Part shown: positions 6,968-14,019 of the stretch, in pieces
How positions within the stretch are numbered: the stretch's first letter is position 1
How the letters are laid out: the number at the start of each line of letters is the position of its first letter
From: DASXTK01 sp036505485
GTDB taxonomy: Bacteria > Actinomycetota > Acidimicrobiia > Acidimicrobiales > VFJN01
Assembly (NCBI GenBank): GCA_036505485.1
Contig: DASXTK010000272.1
Location: 1 to 14,019 of the forward strand
Reading direction: 5' to 3'
DNA length: 14,019 bases
Made by a program: the position numbers and the translations under genes
The notes under the pieces: generated by a model
What the model saw: the letters and a program-made list of their open reading frames with translations, nothing else
Told to the model about the DNA's origin: nothing
Databases searched by the model: none

Positions 6968-8083
6968 GTGGGAACCAACGACGCCGAGTCCGGAGGCGGG
7001 GGCTCACTCCATGTGATCACAGCCAGCCAGCGAAGGGGCGCGGAGCTGTTCGCAGTTGATCTCGCCGCGGCCTTGACCAACGGCGCCACCCTGCGGTCGG
7101 CACGCACCGAGCGGGGCAAACCACGGGTCGTCGCCCTGACCGAAGGGCCCGAGGGCAACGCCCTGGGGGTGGACATCCTGGGCACCCAGCCGTATGGCCT
7201 CGCCACGTTGCGAGCGCTCCGGCGGGCCGCGGCGGAAGCCGACGTCGTGGTGGCCTATGGGTCCAAGACCCTGCCGGCCAGTGTGTTCAGCCTGCTGGGA
7301 ACCTCGACACCCCTGGTGTACCGCAACATCGGCGACCCGCAGGTCTGGTCCGGGAAGGGCTGGCGGCGCTGGCGGACCGCTGCGCTCATGCGCCGAGCCG
7401 CGCACATCGTGGCCGTGTGGCCCGGAGCGGCCGACACCCTGGTCAAGGTGCACGGCATCCGGGCTGACCAGATCACCGTGATCCCCCGAGGCGTGCCCGC
7501 CGACCAGTACCCGGTGCCGAGTCGTCTTGAGCGGGTCGCGGCCCGTAAGGCCTTCGGGCTGCCCCCAGGACAGACCGTGGTGGCCTGCATCGGAGCCCTC
7601 AGCCCCGAGAAGGACGTGACGACGGCCATCTCCGCGGTAGCCACCCTGGACAACGTGCACCTGCTGCTCGCCGGCGACGGTCCGGACCGGGCTGCGCTGG
7701 AACGGCACGCTTACGCCGCCGCCCCGGATCGGATCCACTTCGCCGGGGTCCTGCCCGGCTCCCAGCAGGCCCTGGCCGCGGCCGACGCCATCCTGCTGAC
7801 CAGCCGCACCGAGGGCATGCCCGGGGTGCTGATCGAGGCCGGACTGGCCGCCCGCCCGGCGGTGGCCAGCGACGTGGGCGGGGTCCGCAGCATCGTTCTC
7901 GACGGCCGGACCGGGGTGGTGGTCAAACCTGGGGACGTCGACGGCTTCGCGGACGGGCTGCGCACCGTGCTCACCGAAGCCGCCCCCCTCGGCGCCGCCG
8001 CCCGCGACCACTGTCTGGCCAATTTCGAGTTGGGCGTGGTGGCAACCCGCTGGGCGGAACTCCTGGAGGGCCTCACCCGCTAA
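6968..8083 (+). CDS. GT4-family glycosyltransferase
   Basis: A 371-residue GT-B fold retaining glycosyltransferase. After a short Gly-rich leader, the N-terminal domain begins with LHVITASQRRGAELFAVDL at 14-32, where RGAE takes the place of the usual GGAE loop. The donor domain has VIPRGVPADQ at 171-180, GALSPEKD at 209-216, LLLAGDGPDRAAL at 232-244, and the EX7E pair E282 and E290 within RTEGMPGVLIEAG, followed by ASDVGGVRSIV. The start is GTG at 6968-6970, at the edge of the divergent promoter region, with a weak AGAAAG ribosome site before it. It opens the plus-strand operon. The next glycosyltransferase begins only nine bases after its stop. It should add one residue of the surface glycan; donor and linkage are not predictable from sequence. 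Confidence 0.85.
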   Translation: MGTNDAESGGGGSLHVITASQRRGAELFAVDLAAALTNGATLRSARTERGKPRVVALTEGPEGNALGVDILGTQPYGLATLRALRRAAAEADVVVAYGSKTLPASVFSLLGTSTPLVYRNIGDPQVWSGKGWRRWRTAALMRRAAHIVAVWPGAADTLVKVHGIRADQITVIPRGVPADQYPVPSRLERVAARKAFGLPPGQTVVACIGALSPEKDVTTAISAVATLDNVHLLLAGDGPDRAALERHAYAAAPDRIHFAGVLPGSQQALAAADAILLTSRTEGMPGVLIEAGLAARPAVASDVGGVRSIVLDGRTGVVVKPGDVDGFADGLRTVLTEAAPLGAAARDHCLANFELGVVATRWAELLEGLTR

Positions 8084-8092
8084 CCTAATTCG

Positions 8093-9328
8093 GTGCGGCG
8101 GGCACAGGGCGAGGGCTTTCCTTCAGCTAGTTCCGATCCGGGCCCGAGCGGCCCGCCGCCGCTCGCGGCGGCACGAGCGGGAAACAACGTCGATCCGGCG
8201 AATTCGGATGGTCGTGAGTTGTCCGCGAACCCGCAACGTGTGTTGATGCTCACCAAGGGTCTGGGGCGAGGTGGTACCGAGCGTCTCCTCGCTGGCTCGG
8301 TGCGTCACATCGACCCCACCCAGTTCCGGGTCGAGGTGGCCTACCTGCTGCCGTGGAAAGACGCGTTCGTGGAGGAGATCGAGGCCGCCGGCATCACCGT
8401 CCACTGCCTCGACGCCCCCCGTCCCACCAGCTTGGGATGGATACCCCGCCTGCGCCGGCTGGTGGAGGAACGCCACATCGACCTGGTGCACACCCACGCC
8501 CCGCTCCCCGCGGTCGCGGCCCGGCTGGCTCTGCGCCGAAGCACCACCGTGGTCCACACCGAGCACAACCTGTGGGACCGCTACCGCTGGCCCACCCGCT
8601 GGGCCAACGCCGCCACCTACCGCCGCAACGCCCGGGTCATGACCGTGTCCGAGGGCGTGGCCGGTTCGATCCGGTCGTCCGTCCCGGTAGACGTGGTGAT
8701 CCACGGCATCGACGCCGCGGCCATGCACCACGGGGACGCGGCCCGGGCCGAGGCCCGCCGACGCCTGGACCTGCCCCTCGACGCGCCGGTGCTGGGCACG
8801 GTCGGCAACTTCACCGCCAAGAAGGACCACGCCGGACTGCTCGCGGCCTTCGCCACCGTCGTGGCCGAGCGCCCAACCGCCCGACTGGTGCTGATGGGCA
8901 CCGGACCGCTCGAGGACACGCTCCGCACCCGGGTCCACGACCTGGGCTTGGACGACGCAGTGCAGTTCACCGGATCCCGGGATGACGTGTTCGAGCTGCT
9001 TCCCGCCTTCGACGTGTTCGTGCTCAGCTCGCGGTTCGAGGGCCTGCCCATCGCTCTGCTCGAGGCCATGGCCAGCGGGGTCGCCCCGGTGGCGACGCGC
9101 GTCGGCGGAATCCCCGAGGTGATCACCGACGGGGTCGATGGACTGCTGGTCGAGCCCGGCGATGCCGGAGCATTGGCCACCTCCTGCACCAAGCTGCTGG
9201 CCGACGACGGGACCCGCCGGAGCATCGCCGGGGCGGCTCAGACCCGTGCCGCGGACTTCGACCTCAGCGGGGCCGTGACCACCATCGAGGCCGTGTATCG
9301 CCGGGCCCTCGGGGGTCGATCCCGATGA
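8093..9328 (+). CDS. GT4-family glycosyltransferase
   Basis: As drawn, a 411-residue GT-B retaining glycosyltransferase, second in the plus-strand operon. Conserved parts are MLTKGLGRGGTERL at 52-65, the loop for the acceptor side, LVHTHAPLPA at 131-140, HTEHNLWDRY at 155-164, TVSEGV at 184-189, TVGNFTAKKDHAGLL at 236-250, LVLMGTGPLED at 265-275, the EX7E pair E316 and E324 in RFEGLPIALLEAM, and VGGIPEVI at 337-344. The first 47 residues are rich in Ala, Pro, Gly and Ser and unlike the fold. Translation may really start later, for instance at TTG 8219, GTG 8240 or ATG 8246. On the other hand TAACCT at 8081-8086 resembles a -10 box placed so that a leaderless transcript would begin at GTG 8093. 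The 3' end overlaps the next gene by four bases (ATGA), a sign of translational coupling. Confidence 0.87.
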   Translation: MRRAQGEGFPSASSDPGPSGPPPLAAARAGNNVDPANSDGRELSANPQRVLMLTKGLGRGGTERLLAGSVRHIDPTQFRVEVAYLLPWKDAFVEEIEAAGITVHCLDAPRPTSLGWIPRLRRLVEERHIDLVHTHAPLPAVAARLALRRSTTVVHTEHNLWDRYRWPTRWANAATYRRNARVMTVSEGVAGSIRSSVPVDVVIHGIDAAAMHHGDAARAEARRRLDLPLDAPVLGTVGNFTAKKDHAGLLAAFATVVAERPTARLVLMGTGPLEDTLRTRVHDLGLDDAVQFTGSRDDVFELLPAFDVFVLSSRFEGLPIALLEAMASGVAPVATRVGGIPEVITDGVDGLLVEPGDAGALATSCTKLLADDGTRRSIAGAAQTRAADFDLSGAVTTIEAVYRRALGGRSR

Positions 9329-10734
9329 TGTCGATGTCGTCGACCTCCAACGCGATACGGCGGATCCCCACCCCGACCACCAAAGAGATGACCAACTTCA
9401 TGTGGATCGGGCTGGCGGCGACCTACATCGTGCTGCTCGCCGCGGCCATGACCCGGCTGTCCTACGACGTGTGGGGCGGGCTGGTGCTCATGCCGGTGCT
9501 GGGTGGGATCTCGCTGCCCGTGATGCGCCGGTCCATCCGCAAGGACGGCCAGTCCATGCTGAACATCATCACCGTGGCCTTCGTGGCCAAGATGATCGGC
9601 ACGATCGTCCGCTACTACGTGACCTTCGAGGTCTATGGCACCGGCGACGCCACCGGCTACCACGGAGCCGGGAGCCGGCTGGCCGCCGGGTTCTGGGACG
9701 GCAGCTTCTCCGACGTGTACCAGCAGGAGATCCCCAAGCTGATCGGGACGGACTTCATGCGGCTGACCACCGGTCTGCTGTACATCGTCACCGGCCCGAC
9801 CAAGCTGGGCGGATTCGTCGCCTACTCGGTGCTGAGCTTCTGGGGTCTCTTCTTCTTCTACAAGGCGTTGCGCACCGCCTTCCCCGATGCCGACTACCGG
9901 CGCTACGCCATCCTGCTGTTCTTCCTGCCCTCGCTGCTCTATTGGCCGTCGAGCATCGGCAAGGAAGCGTGGATGTGCCTGACCATCGGCCTGACCACCT
10001 ACGGCGTGGCGCTGATCCTCCAGCACAACCCCATCGGCTACCCCTTCGCCGGCTTCGGACTGTTCGGCACGGCCATGGTGCGCCCCCACATCACCGCGCT
10101 GTGCATGGCCTCGTTGCTGTTCGCGTATGTGCTGCGCCGCCGATCGTGGCGTGACAGCGCCTCGGGGCCGTTCGGCAAGTGGATCGGCATCGGCGTGATG
10201 CTGCTGGTCGGGGGGTTCGTGCTGGGGCAGGTGGCGACGTTCTTCAAGCTGGACGACATCGATAGCAGCTCGGTGGACACCGTGCTGACCTCCACCGAGG
10301 AGCAGTCCGGGCAGGGCGGCTCGGAGTTCGAGACCATCAAGGTCGGATCACCCGCCGGCTATCCCATGGCCGCGGTCACGGTGTTGTTCCGCCCGTTCCC
10401 CTGGGAGGCCGGCAACGCCAACGCTGCCAGCGCCGCCGTCGAAGGCTTCGTCCTGGCCGTCGTGTGCCTGTCGTCTTGGCGCCGGTTGCTCCGGGTGCCG
10501 GGGTTCGTGTTCCGGGTGCCGTACCTGAGCTACTGCCTGGCGTACGCGGCGATGTTCATCTTCGCCTTCTCGTCGATAGGCAACTTCGGCATCCTGTCGC
10601 GGCAGCGGACCCAGGTCTTCCCCCTGGTGCTCGTCCTGCTGGTGGTTCCGGCGCCGCGCATCGACGACGGCGACGACCTGATCGACGACGGCCGCCGCAT
10701 CAGCCTCAGCCAGGTTCCCCGCCGCGGACGGTAG
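9325..10734 (+). CDS. Multi-pass membrane protein, candidate O-antigen/capsule polymerase (Wzy-like)
   Basis: A 469-residue integral membrane protein with roughly ten to twelve hydrophobic segments, among them residues 27-43, 80-98, 161-179, 194-208, 214-232, 285-305, 371-384, 399-416 and 430-443. Polar loops carry features seen in Wzy-like and related lipid-linked-sugar enzymes: GTGDATGYHGAG at 105-116, WPSSIGKEAWM at 207-217, FRPFPWEAGN at 355-364, and the late Arg-rich SIGNFGILSRQRTQVFP at 417-433 just before the last helix. Position among glycosyltransferases supports polymerisation or ligation of glycan repeats at the outer face of the membrane. A GT-C glycosyltransferase or an acceptor-modifying enzyme is possible, because Wzy families share almost no sequence. 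ATG at 9325 overlaps the previous stop by four bases; ATG 9328 is equally possible. The acidic tail after 446 is probably cytoplasmic. Confidence 0.7.
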   Translation: MMSMSSTSNAIRRIPTPTTKEMTNFMWIGLAATYIVLLAAAMTRLSYDVWGGLVLMPVLGGISLPVMRRSIRKDGQSMLNIITVAFVAKMIGTIVRYYVTFEVYGTGDATGYHGAGSRLAAGFWDGSFSDVYQQEIPKLIGTDFMRLTTGLLYIVTGPTKLGGFVAYSVLSFWGLFFFYKALRTAFPDADYRRYAILLFFLPSLLYWPSSIGKEAWMCLTIGLTTYGVALILQHNPIGYPFAGFGLFGTAMVRPHITALCMASLLFAYVLRRRSWRDSASGPFGKWIGIGVMLLVGGFVLGQVATFFKLDDIDSSSVDTVLTSTEEQSGQGGSEFETIKVGSPAGYPMAAVTVLFRPFPWEAGNANAASAAVEGFVLAVVCLSSWRRLLRVPGFVFRVPYLSYCLAYAAMFIFAFSSIGNFGILSRQRTQVFPLVLVLLVVPAPRIDDGDDLIDDGRRISLSQVPRRGR

Positions 10735-10772
10735 TCAGTGAGCCTGCTCGACTAGCCTCTCGGCCGGAAGAC

Positions 10773-11753
10773 ATGAGGGGCCTGTCGACTCGACAGGTGG
10801 CGGAAGGGGAACAAGTGGGGGGAGTCAAGGCTGGGGCGCGCCGCGCGCTGCGTTGGGGCGAGAGACGACAGCAGAAGGTCGAGGATCTGGCGGCCGCCAC
10901 CGAGGTGGACATCTCGGGTGTGCAGACGGTGTGCCTGTTCCTCGGTCCCTACCGGAACCTCACCACCATGACCGCGGCGGTGCTGTTCCTCCATCCGAAC
11001 TGTCAGGTGCTCAACCATGCACGGGATCGGATCTTCGGCGACAAGCGGCTCGACTTCCTGGCCCGCTACGACGACGACACGTTCGACAACTTCGTGCGCT
11101 TCGCCATCCGGATCTCCGGCAGCGGCAAGGGTGGGGTCGAAGGCGGGTCCATCACGAAGTCGCATGCCTTCGGTGAGGAGTACAACACCCGGGCGGCGTT
11201 CGAGGCGTCCGCCCTCGACCTGGTCAAGCCCGAGGTGAAGGCCCTGGTGTGGAAGGAGTCGATGGCGACGTCGAACCACATCCGCGACCACAAGGTCGAT
11301 CTGGATGCGGTCTTCGATCAGAACCAGCGACTGCGATTCCTCATGCCGGTGCGCCACCCGCTCGACAGCGCGGTGTCGAACATCAAGACCCGCAACACGC
11401 GGTTCCTGGCCGGCGTGAACCACCACTCGTCTCCGGCCAGGGTGGCCGATGCGATCCTCGACGAGGTCGCCTGGTTCCGGAGCCTCCAGACCCGGCATCC
11501 CGATCGGTTCTTCAGCTTCTACGAGCACGACGACGGTCAGGCCACGCTGGTGCGCATGGCCGAGTTCCTGGAGATCGACCCGTGCGACGAGTGGCTCGCC
11601 AACGCCGGGGAGACCTTCGATCCCAAGAAGCGCTACAGCGAACATCCGGCCGAGCTGGTCGCCCACTACGAGCGATCGGTGGCCGAGCGCTTCGACGATC
11701 AACCCGACGTCAAGGACGCCCTACTGCGTTTCGTCCCTCCGTCTACGGCCTGA
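10773..11753 (+). CDS. Divergent sulfotransferase-family protein
   Basis: A 326-residue soluble protein with a sulfotransferase-like pattern. VCLFLGPYRNLTTMTAAVL at 53-71 occupies the position of the PAPS 5'-phosphosulfate loop but lacks the usual PKxGTTW wording. ITKSHAF at 127-133 matches the TKTH-like strand. FLMPVRHPLDSAVSN at 189-203 is a good 3'-phosphate binding motif (Arg, then Ser eight residues on). FSFYEHDDGQATLVRMAEFLEI at 248-269 matches the common YExL segment before the last helices. The family is well supported by order and spacing, but activity on PAPS is not certain. The drawn ATG at 10773 has GGAAG two bases upstream and a TAGCCT -10-like box at 10753-10758. An in-frame GTG at 10815 has a better-spaced GGAAGGGGAA ribosome site. 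It follows the membrane protein by 38 bases and ends tail-to-tail with the minus-strand kinase gene, overlapping by 11 bases. It may sulfate the glycan made by this cluster. Confidence 0.75.
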   Translation: MRGLSTRQVAEGEQVGGVKAGARRALRWGERRQQKVEDLAAATEVDISGVQTVCLFLGPYRNLTTMTAAVLFLHPNCQVLNHARDRIFGDKRLDFLARYDDDTFDNFVRFAIRISGSGKGGVEGGSITKSHAFGEEYNTRAAFEASALDLVKPEVKALVWKESMATSNHIRDHKVDLDAVFDQNQRLRFLMPVRHPLDSAVSNIKTRNTRFLAGVNHHSSPARVADAILDEVAWFRSLQTRHPDRFFSFYEHDDGQATLVRMAEFLEIDPCDEWLANAGETFDPKKRYSEHPAELVAHYERSVAERFDDQPDVKDALLRFVPPSTA

Positions 11754-13116
11754 GGAGCTTCGGATTGGCGACCGCCAGCTTGTCGCCGACGGTTCGGAGC
11801 AGGAACCCGATCAGCTCGTCTTGCCGGTCGTCCAGTTCGGCGCGGGCCACCTTGGCCGCCAGCTCAGCTTCGGAGCTGACGCCCAGGCCGGCCAACCCCT
11901 CGGCGTAGCTGGCGGTCTGCTCGGCGCCGAGCTCGATCTCCCGGGTCACCATGCCCACGACGTTGGCGGCCACCCGGGCGTGGAACCGGACCCGGCCCTC
12001 GGTGGCCTCGGCCACGTCCCCTTCGAGGAACTCCCGGACCGCGCCCAACAACTCCACCGCGGTCGGGCGGCCGTGCAACCCCCGAAATTGAGGCGTTTGT
12101 CGCGCTATATGCGCGCCAAACGCCTCAATTTCGGAGAGTTCGTGGAGGAGGTCCCACTCTTGCTCGCAGACCCGGCGGCCGATGGCGGCCAGCTCGACCG
12201 AACGGACCGCGCCGAGCAGGTGGGCCACGGCCTGCCCCATGCAGATCACGCCCCAGCGCAGGGTTCCGAACACCAGCCACCAGTGCAACGCGGCCCGATC
12301 GACCGGGCCTCCACCTGTGGCCTCGTAGGCCCTGACCAGCTCGTCGATGGTCCCGAAGCCACCAACCGCAGGCTCGGCGCCGAACCGCCAGGCCTTGGTG
12401 CACAGCCAGCCCAGGTCCTCCAGCGGATCGCCGAGATGCACCAGCTCCCAGTCGAGCACCGCCCGCAGGCCGTCGGTCCCGACGATGAAGTTCCCCAGCC
12501 GGAAATCGCCGTGCACCACCGTCACCCGGTCACGGACCGGCCGACGGGTGTCCAGCCAGCGGAACGCCAGCTCGAAGGTGGCGCTGGGCGTGTCGTCCAA
12601 GGCCGCCACCATCTGGTCGTACCAGAGCCGCAACGCGGTCAGGGCATCCTCTTCGTGCAACCCGGGGACCTCCCGCGGCGGGATGCTGTGCAGACGGGCC
12701 AGGAACTCGCCGCACTGGCCGGTCATCACCGCTCGGCCCAATGCGTACTCGTCGTCCCGGAGGATGCGGCGGGCGATCGACTCACCGGCGATCCGCTCCA
12801 TCACCATCCCGGCCGAGCCGAAGCTCGCGCCGCTCGCGTCGTCGACCAGCACCACCGGCACCGGCAAGCCGGCGCAGTGGGCGGCTCGGAGGGCCCGGGC
12901 CTCCAGCGCCATGCCGCCCGGGGCGCTGGGTCGGCCGGGCGGATCCCGTCGCAGCACCAGCTCGTGGCGGATCCCATCGGCGGTGACCGCGTCGAACTGC
13001 CAGGTCTCCCGGGAGGCGCCGCCGCTCAGCCGCCGCAACCCCTCGACCCCCACCCCCGCACCGAGCGCCGGCGCGAGCGCGTCCTCCAACCCCTGAGGGC
13101 TGGGTCCCTTGGCCAT
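11743..13116 (-). CDS. Aminoglycoside-phosphotransferase-fold kinase fused to a DUF6285 domain
   Basis: A 457-residue two-domain protein. Residues about 25-325 are an APH/choline-kinase-like domain: the ATP lid LSGGASRETWQF at 30-41, LVLRRDPPG at 53-61, MVMERIAGE at 104-112, Brenner motif VHGDFRLGNFIV at 201-212 with catalytic D204 and N209, and metal-binding DWE at 222-224 in VLDWELVHLGDPLEDLGW. Residues about 347-450 match DUF6285 as I recall it (GRPTAVELLGAVREFLEGDV, RVRFHARVAANVVGMVTRE). The same fusion occurs in actinobacteria, often near acyl-CoA metabolism genes; the substrate is unknown and antibiotic resistance should not be assumed. The linker, residues 328-345, is encoded by a 53-base palindrome with atypical codons, described separately. 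ATG 13114-13116 lies 11 bases after the stop of the upstream DUF7064-type gene, so the two are likely co-transcribed. Confidence 0.85.
   Translation of the reverse strand: MAKGPSPQGLEDALAPALGAGVGVEGLRRLSGGASRETWQFDAVTADGIRHELVLRRDPPGRPSAPGGMALEARALRAAHCAGLPVPVVLVDDASGASFGSAGMVMERIAGESIARRILRDDEYALGRAVMTGQCGEFLARLHSIPPREVPGLHEEDALTALRLWYDQMVAALDDTPSATFELAFRWLDTRRPVRDRVTVVHGDFRLGNFIVGTDGLRAVLDWELVHLGDPLEDLGWLCTKAWRFGAEPAVGGFGTIDELVRAYEATGGGPVDRAALHWWLVFGTLRWGVICMGQAVAHLLGAVRSVELAAIGRRVCEQEWDLLHELSEIEAFGAHIARQTPQFRGLHGRPTAVELLGAVREFLEGDVAEATEGRVRFHARVAANVVGMVTREIELGAEQTASYAEGLAGLGVSSEAELAAKVARAELDDRQDELIGFLLRTVGDKLAVANPKLLRP
12082..12134. repeat. 53-nt near-perfect palindrome inside the phosphotransferase-DUF6285 gene
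   Basis: Outer arms of 18 bases, CCGAAATTGAGGCGTTTG at 12082-12099 and its exact complement at 12117-12134, enclose a second stem CGCGC/GCGCG (12101-12105, 12111-12115) with loop TATAT. Only the T12100/C12116 pair breaks a 24-step stem. On the coding (minus) strand it specifies residues 328-345 (SEIEAFGAHIARQTPQFR) and includes ATT, TTT, ATA, CAA, CCT, CAA and TTT, codons rare in the rest of the gene. It sits exactly between the two domains. I interpret it as an inserted palindromic element kept in frame. No second copy was noticed in the window. Confidence 0.85.
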
Positions 13117-13127
13117 AGCCGCCGAAT

Positions 13128-14019
13128 CTAGACCGACAGGCCGACGGCCCTGCCGTCGACGATCTGGTCGAGGTACTCCGACAAACCCGAACCGACCAGC
13201 TCACCGCAGCGCCAGGTGGTCATGCCCTCGACGATCCGGGTGGTCTGGCCGTGGCGGCGGTTGCGCAGCGGGATGCTCGACCACACCGCGCCCTCGATCT
13301 CGTAGCTGGCATCGTCGGTGGCCGCGGTGAGATGGACGGCCCGGTGGTAGTCGTGGTCGTCGTAGTCCGAGCTGACCTCGACCGTCCGCAGCGGAACCAG
13401 ACGGTCGGCGCCGTAGCGGTCACGGTCGAAGACGAACCCGTGGGTGGCCCGACTCCCGGCCTCGGTCCCGATGACCGTGACCCCCAACCCCAGGTCGGGA
13501 CCCAGGTTGATGGTGAGCCAGCGATACCACCAGAGGCTCTGCCAGTAGCGCGGCCCCCAGGAGTGGTCCCGCAGCCCGGTCCCGGCGTCCAGGGTGAAGG
13601 CCTCGTCGCCAACGGTGACGGTGCCGGTCACGTGCATGTGCTGTTCGGTGTGGCCCTTGGCGAAGGACTGCTCGGGTGGAACGTCGGGTAGTACCTCGCC
13701 CTCGTCGGCCTCGGGCTCCCCGCCGAAGACCGGTCCGAGTCTGTGATGCGCCAGCTCCAGGCTGCAGGAGACCGGAGCGTTGTTGGCGAACGCGGTGCGG
13801 GGATCCTCCATGTCCCGGGGCTCGGCCAGCACGACGACCTTGCCGTCATAGCTGACGCGGTGCTCCAGGAACGGCTCGATCACCTCGAAGCGCAGGCCCC
13901 CGGCATCGTGGGCGTCGTTGGTCTCGATCGGCGGCCGGCCGTACATGAACGCCACCCGCCCATCGGGCAGGTAGAGGCACACGGTCATCTCGGCGTAGCC
14001 CTCGTTGACCCGGTTGCCC
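13128..14019 (-). CDS. DUF7064-type protein (N-terminus outside window)
   Basis: The minus-strand frame is open from the window edge to TAG at 13128-13130, about 297 residues visible. An internal ATG at 13986-13988 would give 286 residues, but the codons before it read GNRVNEGYAE, which join smoothly onto MTVCLYLPDGRVAF, so the real start is probably upstream of the window. Recognisable segments are the two beta-rich halves with FEVIEPFLEHRVSYDG, EQHMHVTGTVTVGDEAF, the motif GTGLRDHSWGPRYWQSLWWY with RDHSWG, and GLGVTVIGTE. This matches, from memory, the DUF7064/DUF7065 proteins, a lipocalin-like fold distantly related to hydroxyneurosporene-hydratase (CrtC) type proteins; their substrates are unknown. 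There is no visible membrane segment. It lies 11 bases upstream of the phosphotransferase-DUF6285 gene, probably in one operon, hinting that both act in the same, possibly lipid or CoA-linked, pathway. Confidence 0.7.
   Translation of the reverse strand, partial: GNRVNEGYAEMTVCLYLPDGRVAFMYGRPPIETNDAHDAGGLRFEVIEPFLEHRVSYDGKVVVLAEPRDMEDPRTAFANNAPVSCSLELAHHRLGPVFGGEPEADEGEVLPDVPPEQSFAKGHTEQHMHVTGTVTVGDEAFTLDAGTGLRDHSWGPRYWQSLWWYRWLTINLGPDLGLGVTVIGTEAGSRATHGFVFDRDRYGADRLVPLRTVEVSSDYDDHDYHRAVHLTAATDDASYEIEGAVWSSIPLRNRRHGQTTRIVEGMTTWRCGELVGSGLSEYLDQIVDGRAVGLSV

Noticed and set aside
10464..10772. Extension of the second sulfotransferase frame upstream of the ATG at 10773
   Set aside because: This part overlaps the well-supported membrane protein gene and reads as Arg/Pro/Gly-rich shadow sequence without family similarity.
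12082..12134. The palindrome as an intrinsic terminator or operator
   Set aside because: It is deep inside a coding sequence, has no T-tract, and stays in frame, so an inserted palindromic element explains it better.
11449..13131. 560-codon plus-strand open frame opposite the phosphotransferase-DUF6285 gene
   Set aside because: The minus strand shows Brenner and DWE motifs and a DUF6285 domain. The plus frame is a compositional shadow.

Overview
The window is high-GC DNA with dense, often overlapping genes, frequent GTG/TTG starts and strong G/C preference at third codon positions. Protein styles (a fused phosphotransferase-DUF6285, a DUF7064-type protein, a ~520-residue substrate-binding protein, actinobacterial GT4 enzymes) suggest an actinomycete, possibly an Acidimicrobiia-like lineage. 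That placement is inference. No RNA gene, CRISPR array or transposase was seen.

Layout. (1) 1-420, minus: 5' part of an alpha/beta-hydrolase-fold protein resembling exosortase-associated hydrolases, with Arg where the nucleophile Ser is expected. (2) 580-1479, plus: a PAPS-dependent sulfotransferase followed by a strong hairpin at 1486-1514. (3) about 1480-2045: a decayed region holding the C-terminal remnant of a TetR regulator. (4) 2076-3638, plus: a membrane-anchored periplasmic binding protein without a transporter. (5) 6814 down to 3635, minus: an operon of ABC-2 permease (Wzm-like), ATPase with C-terminal extension (Wzt-like) and GT4 glycosyltransferase, all overlapping. (6) 6968-11753, plus: divergent from (5), two GT4 glycosyltransferases, a multi-pass membrane protein that may be a Wzy-like polymerase, and a second, divergent sulfotransferase. 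(7) 14019 down to 11743, minus: a DUF7064-type protein (cut by the window edge) and an aminoglycoside-phosphotransferase-fold kinase fused to DUF6285, unrelated to the glycan genes.

Regions 5 and 6, with the sulfotransferase of region 2 nearby, look like part of a surface-polysaccharide locus. Three GT4 enzymes would build the chain, Wzm/Wzt would export it, and one or two sulfotransferases could sulfate it or another substrate. A Wzy-like candidate beside an ABC exporter is a mechanistic puzzle.

The most striking non-gene structure is a 53-nt near-perfect palindrome (12082-12134) inside the phosphotransferase-DUF6285 coding sequence. It encodes about 18 in-frame linker residues with codon use unlike the rest of the gene. 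It looks like a palindromic element that inserted into a protein-coding gene and is tolerated there.
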